From Larimichthys crocea (taxonomy: Eukaryota; Chordata; Actinopteri; Sciaenidae), in contig NC_040021.1 in assembly GCF_000972845.2 (NCBI RefSeq), positions 7,359,291-7,423,290 of the forward strand: a DNA stretch of 64,000 bases, written 5' to 3'. This document shows, piece by piece, positions 30,933-45,900 of the stretch. The notes beneath the pieces are model-generated. The model was not told the origin of the DNA, ran no database searches, and was given only the letters and a program-made list of their open reading frames with translations. Every line of letters starts with the position of its first letter. The first letter of the stretch is position 1. The translations under genes were made by a program, and so were the position numbers.

Positions 30933-33900
30933 CTGCACAGAAAGAAGGAAAGGTGTATCATAGTCAGAACTGTTTAGACACTGATGTCTTTTATCTTATC
31001 TTGTTTTTTTGTGTCACTTCTGCTTCATTTGATAGTGACAGCTGGAGAGATAAAGGGTGTATGACATGCAGCAAAGGATCCAGACTGCAATCAAACCTGG
31101 GTCGCTGGGGTAAAGACTTCAGCTTTGAAACGTGGGGCACACGCAAATGCAGAGGTGGATGTGAGTGCAAGAGTGGGGAATTTTTTTACACCTTAAGTGT
31201 GTGTTGCATAGATGGTGCAGAAAGGCATTGGATAGAGGCATATTATGTGTAAATAAAGCACTGCAGCTACTAGTCTGAACCAGTTTGCAGGTTTTCTTTC
31301 CATTTTACAATTTTCATTTCGTATGGTCTTTTTTTCCCCCCTTTCTTACCATCTGTATTCTTTTGTTTTTGGCTTCATTTTCCTGTCCTGCTTTTATAGT
31401 TCCTGTTTTGTTCATAAGCTGCGTATTGTTAAGTGAAAACCTAAAAGTTTACCAAGTCCAAGGGTGTAGTTTTGGTTTAAGAAGTGGCGAGGACCCAAAG
31501 AAGACGAAGAAAAAACAAAACATTGGAATTTGTTATTGTGCTTTCCAAAATAATAGTAGTATAACACAAAAAACGAAATAATTAATCGTTTACAGAACTA
31601 TACTGAAGCACTATAAAGTGTGTTTTATCTTTGCATGATGTTGAATCATAGTATAGCACCACAATTGGGCGACAGCAGTGGTTAGCACTGTTGCCTCACA
31701 GCAAGAAGGTTCATGGTTTGAAACCCAGCTGGGACCTTTCTGTACTGCCGGGTGCTCTGGCTTCCTCCCACAGTCCAAAATCAATTGGTGATTTTAAATT
31801 GCCCACAGTTGTGAATGGTTGTTTGTCTCTATGTGTCAGCTCTGTGATGACTGTACACCCCTTCTCACTCCTGCAACCCTGATGAGGATAAGCAGTAATA
31901 GAAAACTGATGGAAATGCATCAAAATACCAAGGAACTTTCCTTGTATGTAAAAAAACAACATCGTGCCAATGAACTGATTTATGATTCTTTATGATTCAA
32001 TAAGGCAAGGAAGCCTGTATGAGGCCTGAGAGGTGAAATCCAGGGCAAAAAAACAGCCTTTAAAACACACGTCACCACTTGCATGGTAATAACTGTAGGC
32101 GACTCAATAAGTGTTTTTTACACTTTGATTTAAACTGTTGTGTCTGGACGGTAACAACCTGAAACAATATAAGTGACGAAACAAAAACAGGATTTTGAGG
32201 TGGAAATTACGCTTTTGACAAAGTCTCTATCCAAAGATACTCCTGTGTACAGTGCAGTGAAACATGTGGAGTGCAATCAAAAAAATGTCACTTCCTAAGT
32301 TTCTTCATCATTATAAAGCTCAATGGTCCAACCTAACGTCAGAATCACATCTGGATTTCAACACCAGCAGCCCGAGCTCAGCTTTCTCTCTGATGCTCAT
32401 TCATGCATCACTTTCCCTCTTCTTCATGCCCGCAGTCAAAATAATGCAACTGAAGCCAAAGAGAATGAACACTGCTGCTCACGAGTGAAGCATGTGAGCA
32501 CCACACTATATATAGGTCATAAACTCAACAAAAACACACCCTGAACCCACTGAATGATCCTGACGTCTTATTCCTCATAGAAAGCAGAATTTTCCCCACA
32601 TCATAACTGAAGTAACGAAACTTTTGGCTGCTTCGTGGTCATACGAGAAGAAAATTATGTGGAGGAAACATCTGTGCCTATAAGCAGCTTGTGTTCTTCT
32701 TATCTTCTTACACTGTATGAACAGTTGTTGCTCTGCTTTTTGCCAAAAACTGGAAGAAGAAGGTTGAATGTTTTTCAAGGCGAGTGTTATTAGATGCAGA
32801 ACCATGAGAAAATTGATGCCCCTCCAAAGAAACACTCATCAAGTATGTGTATATGAGTCTCCTGATTGAGACAGTAAGTACTCCCAGTGCTTCCTCACAG
32901 ATTTGTTGATCAGATAATATTGTATCCGGTAATAAAACACACAGCTCCAGCTGGTAAGCAGAGCTTTTGGCAGTGTTGTTCACGCTATAAACCTTGGTTC
33001 CTGTTTGTAAAATCAGAATCACTGGAGGCCTCAGAAAGTCCCAGTTTTGCAACAGTTTTAGGTGGTCGGAGATCTCGGAGGAGATGGGTACTTAGCTGAG
33101 AGGGAATAAGAATGAGATAAAACATTTGGTTGTACTCACGCTAATAATCCAGTTTAGGGATACATAGCTAAAGGGTTTATGTGCTGTAGGTGAGATGAGA
33201 GGTTGACTCATCAGTAATGCCCTTAAAGCAGTATCTGGAGTCGTCTGATCTTTGCTGCTTTGCTCTACGTCATAAAAACTTAGGGTGTACGGTGCCATCA
33301 ATTCAAACAGTGTTCAGAAAAACAAGGGAAAGAAGGGGGGGGACTATTGGCTAATATTGAAAAAACAAACATGATGTTAAAGTCACGGATGAGGAGGATA
33401 AAAAGCACAAAATGTGAATTCAAATTCAAAAGTATAATCAAAAACACTAACTCAGATCTAGGCCAGCGGGCTCATGAGGACAAACTTAAATAATCTGAAC
33501 TAAACTCTTGACCCTCTGTCTTTATTTCCTCTAACATCTGGCACAAAGTTCAATGTGCTGTCAAGATCAAGACAACTGAAGAGCAAATTATCAATCAGTG
33601 TGAATTATGAAATGATGAGAAGAGCACATTGTATCTTAAGAGTTCATTGTCCTTAATTTACGTCAGAAACAACTAGACAGAGTTTAACTAACCAGGAAAA
33701 CAACACAGAACAAGAAGCTGCGGAGTTCACTGTGTGACTGACGTAAGATCCTTTATCACTGGTTGAATGAAGTACATGTACTCAAGTACAAATTTGAGAT
33801 ACTTTCCATTTCATGCAGCTTTATACTTCTACTTCACTACATTTGTTTGCAGCTTTAGTTACTAGTTACTTTTCAGATTACAATTTTTCATTCCATTTCT

Positions 33901-36900
33901 GTTCAGTAAAAACTAAATATTTCCACATGGATAAACTGCAGGATTAAATGTTGCTTCAAGGGTGGAGAAACTTCTCCTCTTTCTTAAGATAAACAAACTC
34001 TTCTAAAATCTTCTTTGATTTGCTTGAGAAAGTTGAAAACAGGCTGATTTTCTGCGCTCACGAAACTTTTTAGAGTCTCTAACAGGACTGCAACCCTACA
34101 AATATACAATGATCTTATAGACCATAAAGCATTGCTGTAGATTAAAGTAGCCAACAGTATATAAAGTAGTTAAAATGTGCTCAACTTTAAACATCTACAG
34201 CACTAAAATGCAACATATACATGAATGCAGCAGGAATATTAATCAAAAAATATCAGATATAATAATAAAACACAATTTTACTGCACGATTTTCATACTTT
34301 AAGTCATATTTGCTGATAGTAATTCAGTCTTCAATCTTTAAATGCTGGATTTCTTCTTGTAGTGGAGTATTTCCACCCATCCATCCCCTCACAAGTTATC
34401 CAAACTGCAGCACACGTGACATCGACCCCATATGGACATATCAGTGATGTTTTATGAATCATAAAAAAGAGAAATGTTTCCTAAACTCTCATTGTTAGAC
34501 ATCAAGGAGGAAAACGTCCTTTGCTTATTGTACAGCGCTATAGCCACAGTCAGTAACAGAAACACTGGGCTGATTATTTATATCTGTGATTTTGATTTAC
34601 TGTATGAAACATGTTCCATAAAAATGCTGACTCGTGTTTGGAAACTGGTATGTTTCCAGTCCTACCAGTTACAACTTGGCCTGTGTTTGTATTTTACCGC
34701 ATTAGGACTCAATTAGAGACAGTAAAGTACTGAAGACTTCTTTGGACACATAAACTCCCCACTGAAATCCAGACTAATAAAATGAAACCTCACTCAGATC
34801 AGTTTTATTTACATAGCACAAAATCACAAATCAACAATCTGCTTAAAATATGCATCTTTAGACTTTCAGTTCAGATCAGAAAAAACTAAAATAACACAGA
34901 GGAAAAAAACTTGAATCAAGAATAAAAGGGAGAAACTTCAGAAGGAAAGATCATTTTCCAGGACAAATAAATGTAAAATATTCCTTTTGTCCACAAACAA
35001 AGCATATTTCAGTAAAATCTGATCAAAGCGTTGCATTTAAAGTCTGATATCTGAACAAAAACAGCACACAATCAGCAAACCAACACCGCAGTTGAACCAT
35101 ATGCTTCCTACATTCCTGCTTTGCTCCACAACGTAACATAACAAAGAGAAACTGGCTGCAGATTTGACATCTTCAAAGCAGCATGAAACACCAAGCGCAC
35201 GTGTCTCCATGCAGGCGTGCACAGGATGGAAATGAGGTATGCGCTCGGGAATACATGAGCCCCAGCTGTTCTGCTGCTGTGCCTTCTCAGGGTTTGCTTT
35301 AACGGACACGGACCTTTAAACTGTTTACTCTGGATCTCAACACACTTTTACAGCAGCATCTGCAGGCTGGAGGCTGATGCGCTCACACCAAATTTATGAC
35401 ATTTCTCACAAATGAGTGTTGAACCACCAAAAACACTGTCAGGGATTTCAAGGGAACACCCAGCGCTAATTTAGAAAACAGTCAATCTATTTCAGATTTG
35501 AAGGATTAAAAAGGATGTTTTTAAAATGTGAAAAGAGAAATAATTTACAATTGTGCTGACAAAAAAAACCCTCAAACATATCTGCAGAAAATCAGACAGT
35601 CCCGCATTTTGTTGAAATCCACTTTTTCTAACTTCTGCAACTGATTCTCCACGAGGTCTGTGTTTCCTCACTGATTATAAGCCAGGCAAACTCTGTTCTT
35701 TTGTTTCTAGTCGTGGGAGATGACAAATCATTGTTCACCTACAGATGGGAGAAAGCTACGATTTAATTTACTGGAGTTCCTCTGTAACTTTAGACCTCGG
35801 CAGACTGAGTTGGAAGGTCCGAGAAAGTCATGAAACATCCCGATTACATGGTTACAACATTCAAATTTAAGAGTGCAGCTACAGATGACTGCAAACATTA
35901 CCGTAACTTTATTTTTTATGTTCTAAAGCTTTTTTAATTTGTTAATTTGTGGCCCATCAAGTAAGAGTACAACGAGCACTTCAGCAGCAGACGTCAGGTG
36001 AATGATTGACCTTTGAAACAGCAATCTCATCCATCAAGAAGATGTTCCTCTGTTGTCATGAACCGTAAATATTAAAATTTCCATTTTTCTGAACACTTCC
36101 AAGAATTTCTTATCCACATTGGCTTGAAAGTTAGGATGTAAAGTTCATTCTTGACCCTGGAAACAGTAGTTGACAAAACATCCTTCATCCTACAGCTGGG
36201 ACCAAAACTCCAATCTACTTTGCTTGTAGTGTTTATTGTGTGTGCTAAGTTAGGTGTGTAGTCCCCAGCTCCCGATTGGTTCCAGCTGATGAGGTGTGGC
36301 CCTTCCTGGAGAGCTGGAGGGTCATGAATGGAGCAGCACCCAGTCTGGATCTACATTACTTAAGTTTGAACAGCCTGACAGTCGTGGCGGCTGGGTTTTG
36401 TCTTGAGCTTGCCACCATGCCTCTTTGTATTATACTTATGAATTATATTGTGAATGGTAGCAATTATACTAACTTGTTTTTGGCAGGGGTACTTATGTTC
36501 ACTACCTGGGGACCAGGTTAGGTATAGTTGATTTTGCTGATGGCACATGTAGAGGTATTTTGGTTTAGAGTCACGAGGTTTAGGGTGCTGTTTCTCTGTG
36601 TTTTTGGTTATTGGATAAAGATTAGATGGTGAGGCTTTTCGTTCCTTTTTTACTTTGTTTAGGTAACTGATTTTTAAAGAGTACTCTTTAAAATCAAAAT
36701 ATGAGTGTCAAAACTTATCAGTTGTCATGCTTAGATTGCTGATAAGCAAAGATTGTGATTTATGGTTTGTCTTTTGGTTTTGAGTCATTGAACTAGTCAA
36801 GAATGTCGAATAAATCCACAACTTTAATACAAGGAGATGCATTTGTACTTTTTGTGCACTTTCTGCTTCAGCCAAGAGTTTTAATCAATGGCAGATAAGT

Positions 36901-39900
36901 TTGAAACATTTTGAGTTGTCTTTTATCATGTCGTTGTGGTTTCAGGTGTGATATGGACTGGTAATGGTAAATGGTTCTTTTATATCACCTTTCTAGTCTT
37001 TCAAAGTGCACTCAAAGCTTTTACACTACATATCTCATTCACACACGTTCATTCACTGATGGCACTGCCATGCAAGGTGCCTCATCAGTTTTAGGAGCTA
37101 ACCCATTCATACGCCTTCAGTATCTTGCTACCAAGGCATGCAGACTGGATCGAACCACCAATCATCAGATCAGTGAACGACCCTCCTGAGCTACAGCCGC
37201 CCTTATGAGATCATAAATACTCTTTATGATACTTTTGCTTGCTTCTCTGGCATTCTGGCTGCCTGGTGAAGGATCTTATGTGCATAAAAATGATCTGTGA
37301 TGCTGCTTTTTATCATTTCATTTGGGTTTTATCATCAATTTGGCTGCAATCCTGATTTCCTGATCTGCACACTTAATGTTGCTGGTGTTTTCTCCTGTCA
37401 CATCTGAGAATGAGGTTAAAATATGTTATAGTGTTAAAAAATCAAAGAAGGCAGATGACTCATCTAAGAAGATAAATTTAAAATCGTTTTAAACTGAATC
37501 CAGTCGTGACGTCACTGCTGTTGTCTGGAGGTCGTCACCTGGAACAAAAGCATGTTTTTTTCCAGACTTTTTGGTAACAACCCTGCCTGGACAGAAACTC
37601 TGAATGATGTAAGGCTGACATGGTGAATGAAATGAAATAAAATGGAGTGAGAGAAAGAGATGGATATGACCTCTGAGACTTTCTTGACGACATCTGGCTC
37701 ACAGGACTTTCCCCATAAAAACTTTAATATTAATCCCTGCAGCATTTTGGGGCACAAGTAATACCACTCAACAGTAAAAAAACAGCAGAGTTAGTAAATC
37801 TCAGGACTAATTCCGTCAGTAAATTTCACCATGGACATGAGCTGTGGGCGAGAGGAACTCTGTGTTATTGTGGTTAAAACACTGGAGACGTCTTACCATC
37901 AAGAGAGCCTTCTTCAGCTTTCTGATGTTTGCATTGTACAGAAATCATCAGATACTTCCTCAAGATAGATAACTATAGTCACCACCTCGTGCTTGTTTTG
38001 TAACTGTCCAGTTTATTTTATTATTGCAGGATTAAAAGGCCTGATATGTCCTAAAATTGGCACCAAACAGTTCTGATTATTAAATGGTTACATATGGAGA
38101 TGTGCCACATGTGCAGTCTTTGTAGGCGTGTACGGTCATAAAGTTTGTGCGGTGTAGCGCAGACATCTTTGCAGACGTAAGCAGTATGTCAATATGTATA
38201 TCACATGGACTTTATCAGACCTTTGCTACTATGCTGACGTCTAAAATAAATCTGCCTTCATGCAGTTTTTGAAAATTGTTCTCTCTCATGGAAAATTTAA
38301 CGACCACAACTGAAAGAATCAACAAAATTCACACGATCTTTCTTTTCTTTCATTCTTTATCCTCAACAGAAAGCACTTTAAGCTGTGTTTGTGCACGAAA
38401 GGTGATCGCTAAATAAAGTTTATTAATGTTTTTAGATGTTTTTTTGCATGCTGTTTGAATTTCCAACCACTTAACATGAATGAATAAAATCTTAGTTGGT
38501 GAGGCTAACTGGTAAATATTAATGTTTGATAACTGCTTATCTTCATCAGGGTCACAGAGGGGCTGGAGCCCGTCCCAGCTGACACTGGATGAGGGGTACA
38601 CCCTAGTCAAATCACCAGTTCATCACGAGGCTGACACATAGATACAAAGGCACATAGAGTCGCCAATATAAACCTACAAATCTGCATGTCTTTGGACTGT
38701 GGGAGGAAAAGAACCCACACAGAAAAGGTTCGAACTTCTTGCTGTGACTGCTGCCCCTAATTGGTATATATACACAGCATATACCTAACACCTTACCCTA
38801 ACCCTAACCGTTTCTGGAAACAGTGTTGTATGAAGCCGCTTTAGACCAAAGCGCTTTACAAAATGACTCACTCATGCATACGTTGGCTTGTGGATGGGAG
38901 AAACAAACAACAGTGTAATTAATGGACGACCTGCAGGAGTTCCTTGAATCCTACATCATCACGTGACAATAATGTATCTTTGACAAAAAAGTGAACACTG
39001 TACAGACATGAACTGGAACAAAAAGCTGGATGGCGAGCAGAAAAGCAGACCATGAAACAAAAACAAACAGCAGACTGTTGGTATACGTGTGCGTTGATCA
39101 TCTCTTACCCTGTCCGAAGCGTCCAGTCTTATGGATCTCAGTGGCTCCTTGGTATCCGAGCATCCTACACACCACGTCTCCGTCTTTTTTATCCCAGACG
39201 TCGTCACACACCGTCCCCCAGCGGCGTTCATGGAAAACCTCCACACGACCTTCATGAGGACCTGACCCGTTCACCAGACGCACCAAAGTCTCCTCCACTA
39301 AAACACAGATCCAAGTATACATTAACAGAATGATACTCATGAATTGGAAGAGGCATTTATACACGTTTGTTTCTACCATTTAGTTTGTTGGCAGATATAA
39401 GACATACGTTTTTGTGCATTTATTGGAGCCTCCAGGCGATCGCGTTTGTAGAAAACAGCATCATAAGACAGCAGAGTACTCAGAGTACGGAAATACTGAA
39501 GACATTATTAATGTCAACACAACCACACTGACAGAACACATGACTCCCCTTTATCCAGCATTTGCTGGCACAGCTTTGAACTCAAACTGAGCAGATTACT
39601 TTCATCGTGAGTGTTTATGAGTTTAATGAAGCTCTGTAAATCAAACCAACACGAAAACAAGTGGAGATGAATAGGTTGTTTTCAACATGCCGCAACTGAT
39701 TTTTTTCCCCATAAACCACGGAAATAGTCTTTGATTGAACAAGCAAAATAAATGTAATTATTCTAATTGAGGGAACTTTTTTCCTCCTACAAATTCAGAG
39801 ATAGATAGATAGATAGATAGAAAATATCGAACTGTTCCTAAAAAACAAGCTTACTAACGACAACTAAGACAACACACAACAGAAAACACTTAAAACTGTA

Positions 39901-42900
39901 TAGTAATAAAGTTTATTAATATTTTTTCAATGTCCATGTTTAATGGTTTTATTTTTCCATGAAAAACATGAATTGATAAAATCTTGGATCTTGGATGGAT
40001 CACGACATTTAAAAAATGTATATATCACAAAAAAATCTATTTCATAAAATATAATAACCAAATATACAATGTTTAAACTACAGTGTTCAGTTTGAGCCAG
40101 TGTGCTGGATTCAGGTTTGGAGCGCCTTGCTCAGGGGCACTAGAGCTAACTAGAGCTGTGTGTGTTTGTGTTAGCACGAGCTTCGTGGATTAATGGTACG
40201 GCTCATATTCTTCAAACTATGCAGCAGCTGAACTTGTATAATTGACTTGATTTATCACCTTTCAGAATACAGAGTGAAAGAGAGAAAGAAAGGTAAACAC
40301 ACACAAACACACACACACACGCACACACATGCACGCACACTGTTTTTAAGACCTGTGCACCAACTGAGACTGTTGACAAAGTGCTGGAGAGCAAAAGCAG
40401 ACACATTATCTAGACAGGATATTAGTCTCATCAGACCATCATAAATTTTAACTGTGTACCATTTAACTCTCATTATACCGTCAAGTACTTTGCACTCACT
40501 AGCCCATCATAATTTAATATCTACCCTAACATTACACTGTCATATCTGCTGCATGTCTGTATCATATTCCTACAGAAATGTAAGAACCAGGAAATTAAAA
40601 ACAGAAATTAGATGTTCTCCAGTTGTTCTTTTCTCAGATGATACTGAAAGAAGAAAGACTAAAAGCACATACTTAGCTCTGAACATGGGATGAGTAATTG
40701 AATATTCAATTACCTGAAACAGATGTTGAAACTATTTGTTCACTCATCAAATACATAACAGTTCCTCTTCTTTTGATTGCTATGAAGCTGGGTAAAAACT
40801 GCTGCTGGCACGAAGATGAAGAAGTACCACATTAATACTTCTTAGAACTGTCAACTACTTTTTAACAAGATACTTTAAATGTCCTTTAAAAATGAATCTC
40901 TTGGGCCACGAGACCAAAACCAGCTCCAAGGACAGCAGATTAAAACAGTCTTCTCGTTGTTAACCCTTCAGACCCCAAAGCCGCCCCAGAGCACGTTTCA
41001 CTCTAGCACCAAGAAGCGCCGGACATTTTAAAATCATTCCCAGTAAATCAAAACACGTAAAAAAAACAACAACTCCTCAGCTTTGTATTGTAGATAGATT
41101 AAGTTTTCACGAATAATCAAAACAGAAATATACATCATTATGTTGATATACATGTTTTATTTTCCACTGTAAATCTAAAAAGTCTCTAAAAGGTTTAAGC
41201 TGTAAGATTGTGTTGTGACAGAGATCCTGACCCAGGGCGCAGAGCAGACAGTGACAAAGACATTGTGAATTCAAGTATTTTGCTCTTGTCACATCACGTG
41301 ACTGAATTAAGCTTTCAACATGTGAGAGTGGACAGCTGAAGACAAAAGGAAACGTCCGTGGACCACAGGCCGGAGTCTGAACCGGGTCCTACAGGAAAGA
41401 CTAAGACTTTTGGATGCGGGGAGTCGACTCTTTATTTATTTATGAGTAATTTCCTTATCCATCTTGTATATTGTGAACCACTGTAACAAAATTTTAATTT
41501 CTGATGCACTTTAATGTTTCAGTAAAACTGGGACTTTTTTTGTACTATATAAATAGTATACTGACAGCTTGTCAAGATGAATGAAGTCTTATCTTTATCC
41601 ATGATAATACATCATTATTTTTTCAATGATGTAATCTGTTTTATTAATCTGAATCTCCAAAGTAACTAGAGACTAAAAATGTTCGATGTGTAGTGGAGTA
41701 CCTCAAAATTGCACTTGAGTACAGTACTGTGTACAGTAAATCTACTTACTTTCTACCATTGTATACACTAAAAGCCTGCGAATATAAGAAACAAATATTT
41801 AAACTCTGAAAACCTATACAGTACTTTATACTGTATCATCATATCTATCATATCCAGCTCATACATGTAATAAAAGGGCCATTACTAGCCATATGTATAA
41901 CTCTAATCCCCACATGTTCGAATACTCCTGAGACGAGACTCAACACTTTCACACATCTCTCTCACACTATTCATCTTCCTCTCTCTCAGTCCTGCATCCC
42001 TCCCCTCCCTGTGAAGTGCCTGAGGGTCCCCTCTGTGCAAATGAGACACTCTGGGGAGGAGAGGTGGACGAAAGGTTCTGGATGAAGGCAGCACATGTAG
42101 ACTTCAGAGATAATGAGAACCATACAAGTGAACTTCACAGACATTCATGCCTCTGCCATGAAGAGCTGGACTGCAACATACTGGAAACGATGAATTATGT
42201 TAATCGGTTATTCGGGTCCTTGATTTATTTTGCCGGAAACTTTGGCATAAATCAAGCAAATGCATGACGAGAATCTTAAGATGAATCAGTCATTTTCTTG
42301 TAAATAGATATAGTGCAGATGATATGTTGGATGACACCGCAGGCTCTAAATAATAGAGACAATTATCCTGCTCTTGGGTAGAAATCATTCATGCTTTAAA
42401 TTTTAATGTTCAAATCTAAGAATGACACGCTTCCCTGTGGTTAATATTTTTAAATTTCCTGGGCTTATAAAATCCTCCAAAACTCCTCTAAATAATGCCA
42501 TAAATGCATCGCTTCCAAGCAAAAATTATTTGTTCTTCCAAAAATCGTAATTTTGGGCAACAGCAACTAAACCTATTCCAATATCTTAGCAATCATAACA
42601 CGTCTGTCAAGGATTCCTTTTGGATGTTGAAGCAATGAGGCTGAAGAGCTATACATAGCATTTAAAGGGTTAAAGAGAGTTAAAAAGTACCAGCAGTACT
42701 AACTAATGCTAACATATAGTTATTTCCATGGCTAAGGAGCACATTATTTGCTAACATTAGTACTTTTGCCCGGTTCTTTATTGGATTTGGGGAAGTTAAC
42801 ACTCAAACAACCCCAACAAAATTAGTTAGAGTTGCATCGGCCAAACATATTAAAAGAACATTGCATAAAAATTGGTATTTTTGCGACTTAGTGCCCCAGT

Positions 42901-45900
42901 GTAATACCACTCTCGTAACTACAGACACTTGTACATGTGTATTTGTTATGATTATATAGCTTATGATAGAAATATAATGAGTCAACAACTTTGCAAACAT
43001 CAAGCAGGGTCAACAACACAGGACATAGCAGCCAGCTTTACTTACAACAGCAGTCAGTCCAACTCGGCATCTGTCTTTCAGCCTTTTATTTCACCAAGCT
43101 CTCACCAACGACTAAAAGTCAGTCCTAGATTTACTCTGGTCAGATGGCTTCTTGCGCGGTCACTCTTTTCTCTTCTTAACTTCCTCCATCAATGTCCCAA
43201 CGGCTGCTAAGCCTGGTTACATTACACCGCTCCCCAGCTCCAGTTCTGGCACGACACGGATTCTGCTTCCCCTCAACATTCGCATGCCTAAAAAACCTCC
43301 TCTTCTTCTTCCCGGTGGTCCAAAACGCCTGTGGTACAAACACTAACACCCCCACGAGTTCATCTGGGCAGCCTGGCTAATAAACTGAGCTAACATTAGC
43401 TAACAGCAGCTACAGTTGGCAACAGTTTACTTCACTGTCCGTCAGGAAACTAATTTTCTCCATAAAATTTGATCCAGTTTCAACAAAATCAGCTAAACAG
43501 TTGGTGGTGTGTAACTTAGTGCTTTTTGTTAAGTAGCTCTACACTGCAGCACAAGAACAATGCTGTTTCTTCTTGTTCTACACTGACAAACATACAACAT
43601 GTGTATGAAGCCATCAAGTGCATATTTAAAAGATCCCAAACACAAGAAAGTCATTTTAAATGAGTCAGTTGGAAACATTAAAAAGGTCAACGGGAGACCA
43701 GACTGAAGCTAAGGTTAGCTTCATTTTCTGAGTAGCTACAGCTGGTAAATCTGCCAGCCAGCTGTCCTTTCAGGCAGCAAAATTAATGGTCACAGACTAT
43801 AAATGCAATGCTTGCCTTTTTTTTAAAACCTCAAGGACACATGTTTCAAAAATTAAAAAGGATTTTAAGCGATAAATATGTCACCGTTAACTGCATATGT
43901 GTCACGCGAGAACAGAAAGTTTAACAGCTGTAGCAACAGTAGCTAATGGCAGCACATTGTTTGGTGAAAACATTTTCTTGTGTCATTCGCTCTTATTTCC
44001 AAATTGTGTTTAAATATAATAAAATACCAACATGTCAAAACCACAAAATTGGACCAAATTGAAATAAAATAAATGTATCAGTTGCTCCTGGGATGGAAAA
44101 TGAGCTTCAAATTTAACCAACTACTAAACCTTAACTTTATGTAGTTAATGACTTTTCCTGAGTCAGAACGCTTGTGTACAATAACACACATGCCACAGCG
44201 AGAAACGTCAGCGATCAAAATAAATACTTCTTTAAGTAATTATGCAAAAACTCAAAAATCCTGGTCTCTAACTTGTTCTGTCTCTCCACAGTCTGACAGC
44301 TCTCATGTTCACGTCGGACAGCCAACAAACTGGTCCACCATTAAGCAGAAACACTCTCAAAGTTGACGTTTCATAACAAGCCTTGTACATATTCTGTGAA
44401 AGCTGTGCATGCGATATGATGACTGTTTTTAGTCCAGGGGAAACTAGATATGTGAGTTCCAACTGTTGGTGTTCGTCCAAGTGGTTCAAACCTCAGAGGC
44501 CAGAGGAGTTAGAGAACCAGACTGTCAATACCTGAAGAAGGCCAGATCATGGAGTGATCACAATTACTAATGTTTATCTGGCAGGAAGGCAGGAAGGGTC
44601 TGGACTGGACAAGACTGAATGGCTTCAGGACAACTGTTAACTAGCTCCATCTGTTCAGAAAATGTTCTCCTTGAAACTCAGTTTGTTATTGTCTTCACGT
44701 TGTTTTCTTTCCTCTTCTTTTGTTTGGTTATTTGTTTGCTTTTAAGTTCATTTTCTTGTTTCTTGCCAGCAAATGCACAAAATTGGGCAACCAAACAAGA
44801 ATATTTTGAAATCAGTTTGTGCCTCTCATGTGATATTTGTTTTTATATTAAACTTTTTTGGAAATAGTCTCTACTCTTATTTTCTTTTCTGAACGTTGGA
44901 TGAAAAGATACCATACTTGTCCATGTTCAGTAAATATTACTGCTGGATCCCACCGGATGCACAGATGCGATGCATTCCTCTGCACCGCTGCCACCAGAGT
45001 TCATAGCGGCCATTCGATACAATGATTGTGATTCCACCAGAAGCGTCGTGGCATGCTTCAGAAGCATTGCAGAACCGGCGAGAATACAAGGCTGTTGTAT
45101 TTTTGACAGCATCAGCACAGAGCAGACTGAGCTGGCCTAGAAGGCAGACACACAAACGGCATAGAGCGCATATGTTAAACTCATGGCTCATAGACCACAT
45201 CCGGCCCACGGTACAATTATATTCAGCCTACATGCTTCTCAAATGCTCTGCACGGTTGGAAGCACATACCTGTGTGAGCAGCTTTTCTCTGTGATGATGA
45301 CTACAAAAACCTACAAAGGAGTCGTCTCACTGTTGCACACCATCACCTACATCCTAAGGGTTTCCGCAGCATAGAACTGAACCCCAAACTCTGATGAACT
45401 GGCACTTAAGAAAAGGTGCCAAACATCTGGCTTTAGCACGTTTATTAAAATAAGAATGTAGCCTACCTAGATATGTTTTCCTTTTGAATTGATTTAATAT
45501 CTTGTTTATCATGTTGAATAAATGTTGACCCTGTTTGGCCCTTGACATAGCGTCTCTGTGGTTGAGTTTGACACCTGGCATAGGGAATCTGGTTGATTTT
45601 CAAAATAAGTTTTTATGAGCGTAGATGAAAAGATCGACATCACTCTTATATCTGTTTGGTAAATATACGTCTTCAGCCAGCAACTTGTACGCTTAGCTTA
45701 GCATACAGGCTTGGAGTAGAGGTAAACTGTCAAATGGTGACAAAATTGTCCCAAGCTCACCAATGAATCACATTAAAGGACATAAAAAGACTCAAACTGG
45801 GTCTAATTCTATAAAATACTGACCTACATCACTTCTTCTACATGTATGTTTTCTGAAGCAAACTCTGGGAGTTGTTCTGTTCCAGCAACAGATTATTAGA

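Noticed and set aside
38791..38810. Telomere-like CCCTAACCCTAACC
   Set aside because: Only about two and a half units within a degraded repeat; too short for an interstitial telomere.
42016..42267. 83-codon plus-strand frame beginning [20 protein letters not shown]
   Set aside because: Looks protein-like, but no splice signals, family match or neighbouring exons support it.
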